56,728 nt of DNA. It comes from a virus. A program made the position numbers and the translations under genes. The notes under the pieces were generated by a model. It saw nothing but the letters and a program-made list of their open reading frames with translations. It was not told where the DNA came from and ran no database searches. Shown piece after piece: positions 6,677 through 12,739 of this stretch (position 1 is the first letter of the stretch; each line of letters opens with the position of its first letter). Location of the stretch: the IMG/VR virus record IMGVR_UViG_3300008262_000238, positions 1-56,728 of that record. One strand, given 5' to 3'.

Positions 6677-6750
6677 TACCGAAGAAGGGACTTGAACCCA
6701 TAACCTTGACGATATAAGCGTCCTGCTCTCACCTGTTGAGCTACCTCGGC
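6677..6750 (-). tRNA. tRNA-Ile (UAU)
   Basis: Anticodon arm GGACG-CTTATAT-CGTCA has one outer mismatch. D arm GCTC/GAGC and acceptor GCCGAGG/CTTCGGT pair well. UAU would read AUA directly. Confidence 0.85.
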
Positions 6751-6834
6751 AAAAATTGTCAGTCTTTCCTGACCGTCACCCCTAACCCACAGGTATTACC
6801 CGTATCGTAGTAAAGCTTGGTTGGCTGTGTTAGT

Positions 6835-6905
6835 AGCAACGCCTTGGAATCGCACCAAGTTAAACCGGCTTATGAGACCGGTGAGATCCTCTACCTCCCG
6901 CCTGC
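6835..6905 (-). tRNA. tRNA-Met-like (CAU), degenerate acceptor
   Basis: Anticodon arm CCGGT-CTCATAA-GCCGG and T arm CTTGG-TGCGATT-CCAAG are good. Only about four acceptor pairs form and the D arm is reduced. Confidence 0.65.
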
Positions 6906-6910
6906 TATGT

Positions 6911-7003
6911 TTGTAGATAAGAAAGGATTCGAACCCATAACGCCGTTTTTAACTCGGCATCTCCCCCAAATTGAGGATAGCGTCTACCAATTCCGCCACT
7001 CAC
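6911..7003 (-). tRNA. tRNA-Leu-like with extra hairpin before the anticodon arm
   Basis: Acceptor AGGTGAG/CTTATCT and a Leu-type D arm are present. The next hairpin (TCCTC-AATTTG-GGGGA) has a 6-nt loop. The following GCCG-AGTTAAAAA-CGGC could present UAA but has a 9-nt loop. The usual anticodon-then-variable-arm order seems disturbed. Confidence 0.5.
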
Positions 7004-7114
7004 CTATTTTTGTGATTTAGTAGTTAACACACACTCTCGTTTCACTATCTTATGTTAACAGGTTGATACACTTTACGAGTTTCCCGTTTCTTACAACCAC
7101 AATATTTTAAAAAT

Positions 7115-7251
7115 TTGAGATTTATATGTATCAGCATCATTACTCCATCGTTAAATGCTTTATGGCGGATTAGACCATACTAGTCGGAGCAAGCTAGTTC
7201 AATACATACTACCTAAAGTTTTCCCCCTCGTTTTAGTGTAATAAATCTCAA
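7115..7251 (-). ncRNA. structured ncRNA closed by an 11-bp stem
   Basis: TTGAGATTTAT at 7115-7125 pairs perfectly with ATAAATCTCAA at 7241-7251. The promoter at 7330-7337 lies upstream on the minus strand. Confidence 0.55.
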
Positions 7252-7329
7252 CAATTTCAAAGAACTTTCCCTTTTGACACGGGAGTAGGATCACCATCTC
7301 TAATCTTCCTACCCCCGTTGTTTGTCTTA

Positions 7330-7337
7330 CAAAGATA
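7330..7337 (-). promoter_or_regulatory. TAnnTTTG promoter for ncRNA/tRNAs
   Basis: TATCTTTG is just downstream of the 69-aa gene and upstream of the structured RNA at 7115-7251, with no gene between. Confidence 0.55.
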
Positions 7338-7361
7338 TGTAATGTTTTTTAATCTGCCAAA

Positions 7362-7571
7362 TTAATTGTGGATCATTTCTAAAATTTCTTCAACAGTTTC
7401 TGTTACTGAAAATCCCCCGTTGTTGTGAGTTGTAACACCAACACGAGTATGTTCTTTTTCAGTAACTCTTCCGTATTCCACTTTTTCATCAACAGGGTAA
7501 AAGTGTCCGATATGTTCAACATTCAAAACAATGATGTTCCCGTTTTTTGCTGTTAATTTGATAAATTTCAT
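7362..7571 (-). CDS. FlbD-like small protein (69 aa)
   Basis: It starts MKFIKLTAKNGNIIVLNVEH and ends in V-x-E-T-V-E-E-I-L-E-M-I. This is the pattern of FlbD-type proteins: a short beta-rich domain starting I-K-L-T-x-x-N-G with a late x-V-x-E-S-x-E-E-I helix. In phages the role is unknown. It sits between tRNA-Leu and a promoter. Confidence 0.7.
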   Translation of the reverse strand: MKFIKLTAKNGNIIVLNVEHIGHFYPVDEKVEYGRVTEKEHTRVGVTTHNNGGFSVTETVEEILEMIHN

Positions 7572-7594
7572 ATAATTTTATTTTTAATCGTTTG

Positions 7595-7678
7595 TACTCG
7601 GAGAGGGACTCGAACCCTCACTCCCGTCTGGGAACGGCAGCTTAAATGCAGCGTGTCTACCAATTCCACCATCCGAGC
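7595..7678 (-). tRNA. tRNA-Leu (UAA), second copy
   Basis: Anticodon loop TTTAAGC, variable arm CCC-AGAC-GGG and T arm GAGGG-TTCGAGT-CCCTC. The anticodon stem has one mismatch. Closely related to 2595-2678. Confidence 0.9.
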
Positions 7679-7720
7679 ATTTCACCAATATGTCAAAGAA
7701 CCTTTATCGTTTCTGCCTTA

Positions 7721-7728
7721 CAAATGTA
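7721..7728 (-). promoter_or_regulatory. TAnnTTTG promoter for tRNA-Leu
   Basis: TACATTTG lies 43 bp upstream of the tRNA-Leu 5' end. Confidence 0.5.
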
Positions 7729-7761
7729 AGTAATCTTTTTTAATTGCACAAGTCCTGAAAA

Positions 7762-7793
7762 CAAAAAACCCACCTCTTTTTGGAGATGGGTTT
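7762..7793 (-). terminator. terminator
   Basis: AACCCATCTC/GAGGTGGGTT with one mismatch, then TTTTTTG on the minus strand. Confidence 0.75.
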
Positions 7794-7815
7794 AAAATTT
7801 TTTATGTATATAATA

Positions 7816-7884
7816 TTACACCCTCTCCTTGAAAGTTGTCTCAGCTAAATCGCCCCCTATCAATGATATGTGTAAATTTTTCAT
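7816..7884 (-). CDS. 22-aa peptide (uncertain)
   Basis: The frame MKNLHISLIGGDLAETTF-KERV lies between a TATTTAT box at 7906-7912 and the terminator at 7762-7793, so it would be the only gene on that transcript. It may instead be a non-coding RNA. Confidence 0.4.
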   Translation of the reverse strand: MKNLHISLIGGDLAETTFKERV

Positions 7885-7943
7885 TTGCGTTTTTATTATT
7901 TTGTTATAAATATATAATACTTTTCAAAAGTGTCAAGTTTTTT

Positions 7944-8264
7944 TTAAAAATCTTCATCATAATCACCAAGAACCTCATAAAGGTAATCCTCATAATTCAA
8001 TGAAATATAGTCCGCTAATAACGTGAACAAGTCATCTTGAAAGTCACCCATAATATCTTTAGCCAAAGCCATGGCCTTTTTTCCCATAGTTGCATCATCA
8101 TAATCACCAAGATCGTAAAGAGATTCCCTAACCTCCTTAAACACATCATCCAATGTAATGGATATTCTCATACCTTCCATTTTATCTTCTTCGTTATCTT
8201 CTTTAATAACTCGTTTAACAATCCTTGTTAAATCCGATTCTGTTAATTTAGTTACTCTTTTCAT
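7944..8264 (-). CDS. class A tagged acidic protein (106 aa)
   Basis: The N-terminus KLTESDLTRIVKRVIKE is the class A tag, with L-T-E and I-K-E sites. The remaining 80 residues are strongly acidic (many Asp/Glu) without a known domain. A TATTTAT box lies 16 bp before the ATG. A paralogous tag opens the next gene upstream, but the bodies differ. Confidence 0.85.
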   Translation of the reverse strand: MKRVTKLTESDLTRIVKRVIKEDNEEDKMEGMRISITLDDVFKEVRESLYDLGDYDDATMGKKAMALAKDIMGDFQDDLFTLLADYISLNYEDYLYEVLGDYDEDF

Positions 8265-8318
8265 AATTTATATTTATTTTATAAATATTTTATGTTTTTT
8301 AAATGTGTCAAGTTTTTT

Positions 8319-8699
8319 TTAAAATTCTCCTTCACCCTCAATTTTACCCCAAACGTTTTTATATTCCGGGTTTTGTAAGAATAAATCGGCTTCAGTTGAT
8401 TCATTCTCCAAATCACTGATATAATCTTTTAACAAATCAATTACTTGTCTGATTCTTTCCTGTCTTTGTCTTGGACTAACTTTTCTTGATAGTTGGTGTT
8501 CTCTTGATAAATACCCGTATTCACCAGGATCACTAAAAACATTACCTTCATCTTTTCTAAAGAAGATGTCATTTAGTTTATCCCTTAAATTTAGATCTTT
8601 AGACTCTTTTTTATTGGATCTAAATCCCTCACCTTCTCTAATCACTTTTTTAACAATCCTTGTTAAATCCGATTCGGTTAATTTTATGACTTTTTTCAT
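8319..8699 (-). CDS. class A tagged protein (126 aa)
   Basis: The ATG at 8699 is chosen because it opens the class A tag (KLTESDLTRIVKKVIRE) and lies 4 bp after a TATTTAT box. A longer frame would run into the upstream tRNA. The body is charged and helical, with no known domain. L-T-E and I-R-E are candidate protease sites. Confidence 0.85.
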   Translation of the reverse strand: MKKVIKLTESDLTRIVKKVIREGEGFRSNKKESKDLNLRDKLNDIFFRKDEGNVFSDPGEYGYLSREHQLSRKVSPRQRQERIRQVIDLLKDYISDLENESTEADLFLQNPEYKNVWGKIEGEGEF

Positions 8700-8703
8700 A
8701 ATA

Positions 8704-8710
8704 ATAAATA
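8704..8710 (-). promoter_or_regulatory. TATTTAT box
   Basis: It lies 4 bp before the ATG at 8699. Confidence 0.5.
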
Positions 8711-8732
8711 TATCATTATTTGAAAATGTTTG

Positions 8733-8813
8733 TACCCCCGGAGAGATTCGAACTCTCACACCTCTCGGCATCAGATCCTAAATCTGACGTGTCTACCATT
8801 CCACCACGAGGGT
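8733..8813 (-). tRNA. tRNA-Leu (UAG)
   Basis: Anticodon arm TCAGA-TTTAGGA-TCTGA, long variable arm and T arm GAGAG-TTCGAAT-CTCTC. All stems pair. Confidence 0.93.
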
Positions 8814-8822
8814 ATTTTGTTG

Positions 8823-8894
8823 AGCTCAGGGTGGGATTTGAACCCACATACCAAGGTTTTGCAGACCTGGACTTTACCCATCAGACACCTGAGC
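8823..8894 (-). tRNA. tRNA-Cys (GCA)
   Basis: Acceptor GCTCAGG/CCTGAGC, loop CTGCAAA, T arm GTGGG-TTCAAAT-CCCAC and the Cys-typical U73. Confidence 0.92.
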
Positions 8895-8896
8895 AA

Positions 8897-9352
8897 TTAG
8901 CGGCAGTGGTGATCTGCCTCCCTTGTTGCGATTTGGTTGTTGGGCTTAATATTTGTTTTAAAACCTAACGAGTTTGCCCATCCGACCGTAGGTGAAACCA
9001 GTCGTGAACTGAAGTGTTTTTCTTCAGCATTGTAATCCAAATCAATCTCCACCTTTACATTAACTTTTTTTGTTAACCATTCCGCAACTTGTATTGAATA
9101 ATCAGCCTCATTCCATAATCTTGTCCATTTATCTTTGATCTTTTTTATCTTTTCCTTATGGTAGATGTAATGAACACCACGATTACCATATCTATAAGCA
9201 ATTGCCGTTACATATACGGTACTTCTTCTATGATTTTGAGAGTCAGTACCAATATGGATCTCAACGTATGGACATTCCCTTAATATTTCAAGCGTGTGAG
9301 ATACAACATCGGTAACCACCTCACCAGAAACCTTTCTAAATATTTTTTTCAT
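8897..9352 (-). CDS. RNase H-like DUF458 family protein (151 aa)
   Basis: The segment I-H-I-G-T-D-S-Q followed by V-Y-V-T-A-I-A-Y-R-Y-G matches the first strands of the DUF458/YkuK family, which has an RNase H-like fold with an early catalytic-type Asp. A conserved later D-L-D-Y is also present. A nucleic-acid nuclease or binding role is inferred. The gene lies between tRNA-Phe and tRNA-Cys on the same strand, with its stop 2 bp before the tRNA, so it is probably co-transcribed with both. Confidence 0.8.
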   Translation of the reverse strand: MKKIFRKVSGEVVTDVVSHTLEILRECPYVEIHIGTDSQNHRRSTVYVTAIAYRYGNRGVHYIYHKEKIKKIKDKWTRLWNEADYSIQVAEWLTKKVNVKVEIDLDYNAEEKHFSSRLVSPTVGWANSLGFKTNIKPNNQIATREADHHCR

Positions 9353-9366
9353 CTCACTACTTTTTG

Positions 9367-9442
9367 CGGAACCATAGGGAGTCGAACCCTAACTTTTGGA
9401 TTTTCAGTCCAACGTGACACACCATACTTACACCATAGTTCC
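9367..9442 (-). tRNA. tRNA-Phe (GAA)
   Basis: Anticodon arm TTGGA-CTGAAAA-TCCAA and T arm TAGGG-TTCGACT-CCCTA. The D loop is long and position 73 is G. Confidence 0.9.
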
Positions 9443-9444
9443 TT

Positions 9445-9942
9445 TTATTTAATTTCAAATGCACAACGCATTGGCCTTTTCAATTTTTGGGAATCCTCAA
9501 AGTTCCCAATAACAACACCGTCTTTGATCGTAAAGGCATGACATTTAACCAACACAATGAAAGTCCCCTTTGGATATTTCTTTACAAATGTACCAACGGT
9601 CATTTTTCTATTAACTATTTCATTTTTAACTTTAACAGGATAATCCAAAGAATTAATCATATAGTCATTTTTTCTTTCACCAACAGGATGAACTTTTTTA
9701 CCATTTACCCTAATTCCATTATCCGACATTTTAACAAGTTTCATTGGAGTACCAAATGTTCCCCTTCTTGGTTTTCTCCCAAATTCTTCGGCAACATACT
9801 TATGAGCATAATCATATGAAATTTCAAATGAAGATGCAAATGCTCTTACAACACAATCACTTGTTTCCCATTTAGCAATCTCAGAGTCATTATAACCTTT
9901 GATTGCAGTTCCTGTTGATTCGTACGGTAGTTTGTTTTTCAT
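9445..9942 (-). CDS. papain-like cysteine protease/transglutaminase-like candidate (165 aa)
   Basis: TSDCVVRAFA (Cys30), later K-C-H-A-F-T (His135) and G-N-F-E-D (Asn147/Asp150) give the Cys-His-Asn/Asp order of papain-like and transglutaminase-like enzymes. The DCVVRA motif is also common in small phage proteins. The substrate is unknown. The ATG at 9942 lies exactly 4 bp after TATCTTTG, so the mRNA is probably leaderless. A TTG 15 bp upstream would lie in the promoter. Confidence 0.75.
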   Translation of the reverse strand: MKNKLPYESTGTAIKGYNDSEIAKWETSDCVVRAFASSFEISYDYAHKYVAEEFGRKPRRGTFGTPMKLVKMSDNGIRVNGKKVHPVGERKNDYMINSLDYPVKVKNEIVNRKMTVGTFVKKYPKGTFIVLVKCHAFTIKDGVVIGNFEDSQKLKRPMRCAFEIK

Positions 9943-9946
9943 ATCA

Positions 9947-9954
9947 CAAAGATA
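9947..9954 (-). promoter_or_regulatory. TAnnTTTG promoter, 4 bp from ATG
   Basis: TATCTTTG-TGAT-ATG. Transcription would begin at or next to the start codon. Confidence 0.7.
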
Positions 9955-9989
9955 CAAAAACTTTTTTGATCGGCAAAATTAATTTTTAG

Positions 9990-10060
9990 CACGCGCCGTT
10001 AGAATCGAACTAACCCACCGAGGTTTTGGAGACCTGGCCGACACCTTGTCTGTGACGCGC
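9990..10060 (-). tRNA. tRNA-Trp (CCA)
   Basis: Anticodon loop CTCCAAA, T arm GTTAG-TTCGATT-CTAAC, acceptor GCGCGTC/GGCGCGT and G73. The D arm is short. Confidence 0.88.
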
Positions 10061-10071
10061 TTATATTATTG

Positions 10072-10144
10072 TACCCCCACAGAGATTCAAACTCCGATCC
10101 CACCCTTAGAAGGGGTGTGTCCTATTCAGTTGGACGATGGGGGC
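10072..10144 (-). tRNA. tRNA-Arg (UCU)
   Basis: Anticodon arm CACCC-CTTCTAA-GGGTG. T loop TTTGAAT. Acceptor pairs fully. Confidence 0.92.
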
Positions 10145-10149
10145 AATTG

Positions 10150-10222
10150 TACCCTCAAAGAGATTCAAACTCCTATCTCTGGATCCGTAGTCCAGGGTTT
10201 TATTCAGTTAAACTATGTGGGC
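10150..10222 (-). tRNA. tRNA-Arg (ACG)
   Basis: Anticodon arm CTGGA-CTACGGA-TCCAG. T loop TTTGAAT. One acceptor mismatch. A34 would need TadA-type deamination in the host. Confidence 0.9.
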
Positions 10223-10315
10223 AATTAAAGAATTTTGGTCAACCACTCGCATCCCACCAATCTCTTGTATCAAACTTTTTGTAGTCCAAACGATTCCTTT
10301 ATTGAACTTAATCAT
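10208..10315 (-). CDS. 35-aa frame overlapping tRNA-Arg (uncertain)
   Basis: The frame starts MIKFNKGIVWTTKSLIQEIG and its stop lies inside the tRNA-Arg 5' end. Proteins overlapping a tRNA are unusual, so this may be chance. Confidence 0.25.
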   Translation of the reverse strand: MIKFNKGIVWTTKSLIQEIGGMRVVDQNSLIAHIV

Positions 10316-10340
10316 TTTGGTAATATCTCCTACGACTCAT

Positions 10341-10415
10341 TCTCAACTCACTTGCCTAAGCCTTGTAACCAGGATATGAGCCCGGCTCGGACACCTGTCC
10401 TATCGGTATGTTGAG
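10341..10415 (-). tRNA. tRNA-Met-like (CAU) without normal T arm
   Basis: Anticodon arm CCGGG-CTCATAT-CCTGG, D-type stem GGAC-AGGT-GTCC and terminal CTCAAC/GTTGAG define a tRNA-length unit. The T-arm region does not fold. Its 5' end touches the tRNA-Ser 3' end. Confidence 0.5.
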
Positions 10416-10502
10416 GAAAGCAGTGGTAACGATCCACAATCGGTTTCTCACCGATCACATTGTTTAGCAAACAAGTCCCGTCGCCTTCAGGGATTACTTT
10501 CC
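10414..10502 (-). tRNA. tRNA-Ser (GCU)
   Basis: Class II: D stem TCCC/GGGA, anticodon loop TTGCTAA, variable arm ATCGGT-GAGAA-ACCGAT, T arm GTGG-ATCGTTA-CCAC. The T loop is ATCG-type rather than TTCR. Confidence 0.85.
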
Positions 10503-10507
10503 ATTTG

Positions 10508-10580
10508 TGCTCATCACCGGTTACGATCCGATTCTCTCCACGATATCAGCGTGGTGCTTTCCCGATTAAGCTAGATGAGC
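10508..10580 (-). tRNA. tRNA-Ile (GAU)
   Basis: Acceptor GCTCATC/GATGAGC, anticodon arm CCACG-CTGATAT-CGTGG, T arm ATCGG-ATCGTAA-CCGGT. Confidence 0.9.
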
Positions 10581-10583
10581 CTG

Positions 10584-11117
10584 TTATAATAGTTTTTCGT
10601 GTATCTCAGCATGACAATTTGAGCACACTAATAAACATTTATCCACTTCTTCTTTTAATCTGTCAAATGACAAACTCTTTCCTGAAATTGTGAAGTCTTT
10701 TTCATTTGGATTTTTATGGTGGAATTGTAGTGCGGTCAGACATTTATTATAACCACATATTTCACACTTCCCTCCCTTGTATTCAATCAATTTCTTTTTA
10801 GTTCTCTTTCTCCATGATATAACAGATTGAGACCCACTAATCTTTTTAACCCTAACAACACTTTTAACGTGTTTTTTAACAGTTTCAAAAGACCTACCCG
10901 TAATCCTTACAACTTTTTTTAAGGAACCCACTTCATCGTATAATTTTTGAAGTTGTTCTTTTTCTTCTTCTGTTACTTTTTGATTGTTGTTGCCTAATTT
11001 ATGTATCTGACAATGATACGACACTGTTGACATTGCGCAACCTAAAATTTTTGTAATTTCTTTGTAGGTTTTTCCTTCTTTCCTCAAAGATATAATTTTT
11101 TCCGAATACCTTTCCAT
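10584..11117 (-). CDS. HNH homing-type endonuclease (177 aa)
   Basis: Helix-turn-helix segments at residues about 10-45 (GKTYKEITKILGCAMS) and 60-85 precede a C-terminal HNH domain: C118-E-I-C121, F-H133-H134-K-N136, and C165-S-N-C168-H169...H173. This is the layout of free-standing phage HNH endonucleases, in which the DNA-binding part gives target preference. It sits between tRNA-Ile and tRNA-Asn. A relative with the same HNH core lies at 12740-13261 on the other strand. A TATTTAT box lies 20 bp upstream. Confidence 0.92.
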   Translation of the reverse strand: MERYSEKIISLRKEGKTYKEITKILGCAMSTVSYHCQIHKLGNNNQKVTEEEKEQLQKLYDEVGSLKKVVRITGRSFETVKKHVKSVVRVKKISGSQSVISWRKRTKKKLIEYKGGKCEICGYNKCLTALQFHHKNPNEKDFTISGKSLSFDRLKEEVDKCLLVCSNCHAEIHEKLL

Positions 11118-11167
11118 AACATTAACATTTTATATTAATAAATATCTGATAGTTCGGAAAAAATAAG

Positions 11168-11255
11168 CTGATGGGGTGGGATTCGAACCCACGGTGGAGA
11201 AAATTCTCGTCGGATTAACAGTCCGATGCGTTCGGCCAACTACGCGAACCCATCA
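11168..11255 (-). tRNA. tRNA-Asn (GUU) with long variable arm
   Basis: Anticodon arm TCGGA-CTGTTAA-TCCGA, T arm GTGGG-TTCGAAT-CCCAC, G73. Instead of the usual 5-nt variable loop there is a 17-nt arm with GAGAA/TTCTC. Confidence 0.9.
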
Positions 11256-11264
11256 ATTTTTTTG

Positions 11265-11347
11265 TGGGAGAGGAGGGACTTGAACCCCCACGTCCTCACG
11301 GAAACGGTTTTACAGACCGCCGAGCCAACCAATTGCTCAACACTCCC
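11265..11347 (-). tRNA. tRNA-Tyr (GUA)
   Basis: Class II with variable arm TCC-GTGA-GGA, anticodon loop CTGTAAA and T loop TTCAAGT. Confidence 0.92.
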
Positions 11348-11408
11348 AAATTTAGGAAATCAGAAGATGGTTGCGTGGACATCTGATTTTACGATTGGCG
11401 TTACTTTG

Positions 11409-11468
11409 GTGTATATCTCCCAACTCCGATGATACTGACCGATATACACTCTCGTGTCATTAGTATCA
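11409..11468. ncRNA. candidate H-type pseudoknot
   Basis: GTGTATATC (11409-11417) pairs with GATATACAC (11441-11449). TGATACT (11430-11436), inside that loop, pairs with AGTATCA (11462-11468), outside it. A separate hairpin AAATCAGA/TCTGATTT lies at 11357-11389. No gene is present here. Confidence 0.45.
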
Positions 11469-11490
11469 CCCTTCCCCAATCAACCTATAG

Positions 11491-11561
11491 TACCCCAAGA
11501 TGGATTTGAACCACCACCGATAGTATGTAACACTATCACGCTCCCATTACGCCATTGAGGT
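11491..11561 (-). tRNA. tRNA-Val (UAC)
   Basis: Anticodon arm ATAGT-GTTACAT-ACTAT, acceptor ACCTCAA/TTGGGGT, T loop TTCAAAT. Confidence 0.9.
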
Positions 11562-11578
11562 GTTTTAGTTTTTCAGAA

Positions 11579-11586
11579 CAAAAGTA
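11579..11586 (-). promoter_or_regulatory. TAnnTTTG promoter for tRNA-Val
   Basis: TACTTTTG ends 17 bp upstream of the tRNA-Val 5' end. Confidence 0.5.
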
Positions 11587-11630
11587 ACCATTTTTTGGTA
11601 ACTATCACCCCTTTTTACTAAATTTTTTTG

Positions 11631-11705
11631 TGACCCCGGTGAGACTTGAACTCACGACCCCTCCGTTAAAAGCGGAGTGCTCTAAACCAACTGAGCTACG
11701 AGATC
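11631..11705 (-). tRNA. tRNA-Lys (UUU)
   Basis: Anticodon arm CTCCG-CTTTTAA-CGGAG, T arm GTGAG-TTCAAGT-CTCAC. Confidence 0.93.
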
Positions 11706-11723
11706 TTCTGTTTGTCATACTTG

Positions 11724-11912
11724 TCACTTTCCATAAGACATTAGTTTTTGATTGTTTATTTTTATTTCTGTTTCTACCCTTTTTAGTTCTTCACTTAAAT
11801 CCCCACGGTAGGATGGGTCTTTACTAATTTTGGATAAACTTAAGTAATAATTGTTTAAACCCTCAAGTCTTCCTTTAATTGCAATTTTTTCACATTCTTC
11901 GTTTGTTACCAT
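11724..11912 (-). CDS. 62-aa charged helical protein
   Basis: It starts MVTNEECEKIAIKGRLEGLN and continues as a likely coiled coil. It sits between tRNA-Pro and tRNA-Lys. The start at 11912 is used because the longer frame runs into the tRNA-Pro gene. Confidence 0.65.
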   Translation of the reverse strand: MVTNEECEKIAIKGRLEGLNNYYLSLSKISKDPSYRGDLSEELKRVETEIKINNQKLMSYGK

Positions 11913-11927
11913 TTTTTTAAATTTTAG

Positions 11928-12000
11928 TAGGGTAGACAGGGGTCGAACCTGCATCGTCCACGTCCCAAACGTGGTGACTTACCAATTAGTCAACTACCCT
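11928..12000 (-). tRNA. tRNA-Pro (UGG)
   Basis: Anticodon arm CCACG-TTTGGGA-CGTGG, acceptor AGGGTAG/CTACCCT. Confidence 0.92.
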
Positions 12001-12006
12001 ATGTTG

Positions 12007-12090
12007 AGGAAGCCTGAGGTGTCGATCCCCATACCTTTCAGTACCGCCCGTTTTCAAGACGGGGTTGCAAGCCGTTGCAATTAGACTTCC
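12007..12090 (-). tRNA. tRNA-Ser (UGA)
   Basis: Anticodon arm CCCGT-CTTGAAA-ACGGG, long variable arm, T arm TGGGG-ATCGACA-CCTCA. It ends T-CA instead of the G73 usual in Ser tRNAs. Confidence 0.88.
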
Positions 12091-12099
12091 TTTTTGTTG

Positions 12100-12171
12100 A
12101 TCTCCCCCGAGGGTTCGAACCTCAATTCCATGGACCAAAACCATGTGTCCTGCCAGTTAGACGAGGGGAGA
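12100..12171 (-). tRNA. tRNA-Gln (UUG)
   Basis: Anticodon arm CATGG-TTTTGGT-CCATG, acceptor TCTCCCC/GGGGAGA, end T-CA. Confidence 0.9.
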
Positions 12172-12209
12172 ATTTAAGGCCAATATGTCAAAGAACATTT
12201 TCTTTTTTT

Positions 12210-12282
12210 GAGGTCTCTGTCGGAACTGACCCGACAACTCAACTTTACAAGAGTCGTATTTTTCCTGTTAAACTAAGAGACC
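12210..12282 (-). tRNA. tRNA-Thr (UGU)
   Basis: Anticodon arm CGACT-CTTGTAA-AGTTG, acceptor GGTCTCT/AGAGACC. The T arm GTCGG-GTCAGTT-CCGAC has a non-standard loop. The end is T-CA. Confidence 0.85.
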
Positions 12283-12292
12283 AATGTAAAAC

Positions 12293-12320
12293 AAAAAACC
12301 CGAGATTTTGTGTCTCGGGT
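12293..12320 (-). terminator. terminator
   Basis: CCCGAGA/TCTCGGG with a 7-nt loop, then TTTTTTG on the minus strand. Confidence 0.85.
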
Positions 12321-12351
12321 CTTTCATTTTTATTTTATATTTGATGATACG

Positions 12352-12462
12352 TTATACCATACTATTAAATGAAAGACACCGAAGACGCTGAAGCGTAATA
12401 TACGACTTGACCCAATTCTGACACGGGTTACTAAAGTTCATATGTTTCATTGTTGTTTTCAT
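12352..12462 (-). CDS. 36-aa peptide with own promoter and terminator
   Basis: It starts MKTTMKHMNFSNPCQNWVKS. A TATTTAT box at 12470-12476 and the terminator at 12293-12320 frame it as a one-gene transcript. Part of its DNA weakly resembles the repeated element at 1583/2545, so an RNA function is an alternative. Confidence 0.45.
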   Translation of the reverse strand: MKTTMKHMNFSNPCQNWVKSYITLQRLRCLSFNSMV

Positions 12463-12544
12463 CTTGGTTATAAATATATGTATTTTACAAAAAGTTTTAA
12501 ATTCTTTTACAAATTTAGTAATATTTTTTTATTTGACAAGCATT

Positions 12545-12658
12545 TTATTGATTTTTTTCATAAAATTCTTCTTGATCCTCTTTTAATTTATGTAAATAAA
12601 CATAAAATTCTTCAGAGTTTATAAATTCATTATGAATTATTTCTAAAATTTCGTCCAT
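12545..12658 (-). CDS. 37-aa acidic peptide, leaderless
   Basis: It starts MDEILEIIHNEFINSEEFYV: a small acidic helical protein. The ATG lies exactly 4 bp after TAACTTTG, one of four genes with this identical spacing, which supports it as real. Confidence 0.7.
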   Translation of the reverse strand: MDEILEIIHNEFINSEEFYVYLHKLKEDQEEFYEKNQ

Positions 12659-12662
12659 GTAA

Positions 12663-12670
12663 CAAAGTTA
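12663..12670 (-). promoter_or_regulatory. TAnnTTTG promoter, 4 bp from ATG
   Basis: TAACTTTG-TTAC-ATG. Confidence 0.65.
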
Positions 12671-12739
12671 AATATTTTTTTAATAAAAGACAACTTTTGT
12701 AGTTTAATTGGATATTTATATAATATAATCCATTAGACT

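Noticed and set aside
7944-8699. Class A tag as a signal peptide
   Set aside because: The tags are amphipathic and charged with no hydrophobic core or cleavage-site pattern of signal peptidase.
8566-8968. Plus-strand frames with PERFELSHLSASDPKS or RVGFEPTYQGF-like sequence
   Set aside because: These are well-known artefacts of reading minus-strand tRNAs as protein.
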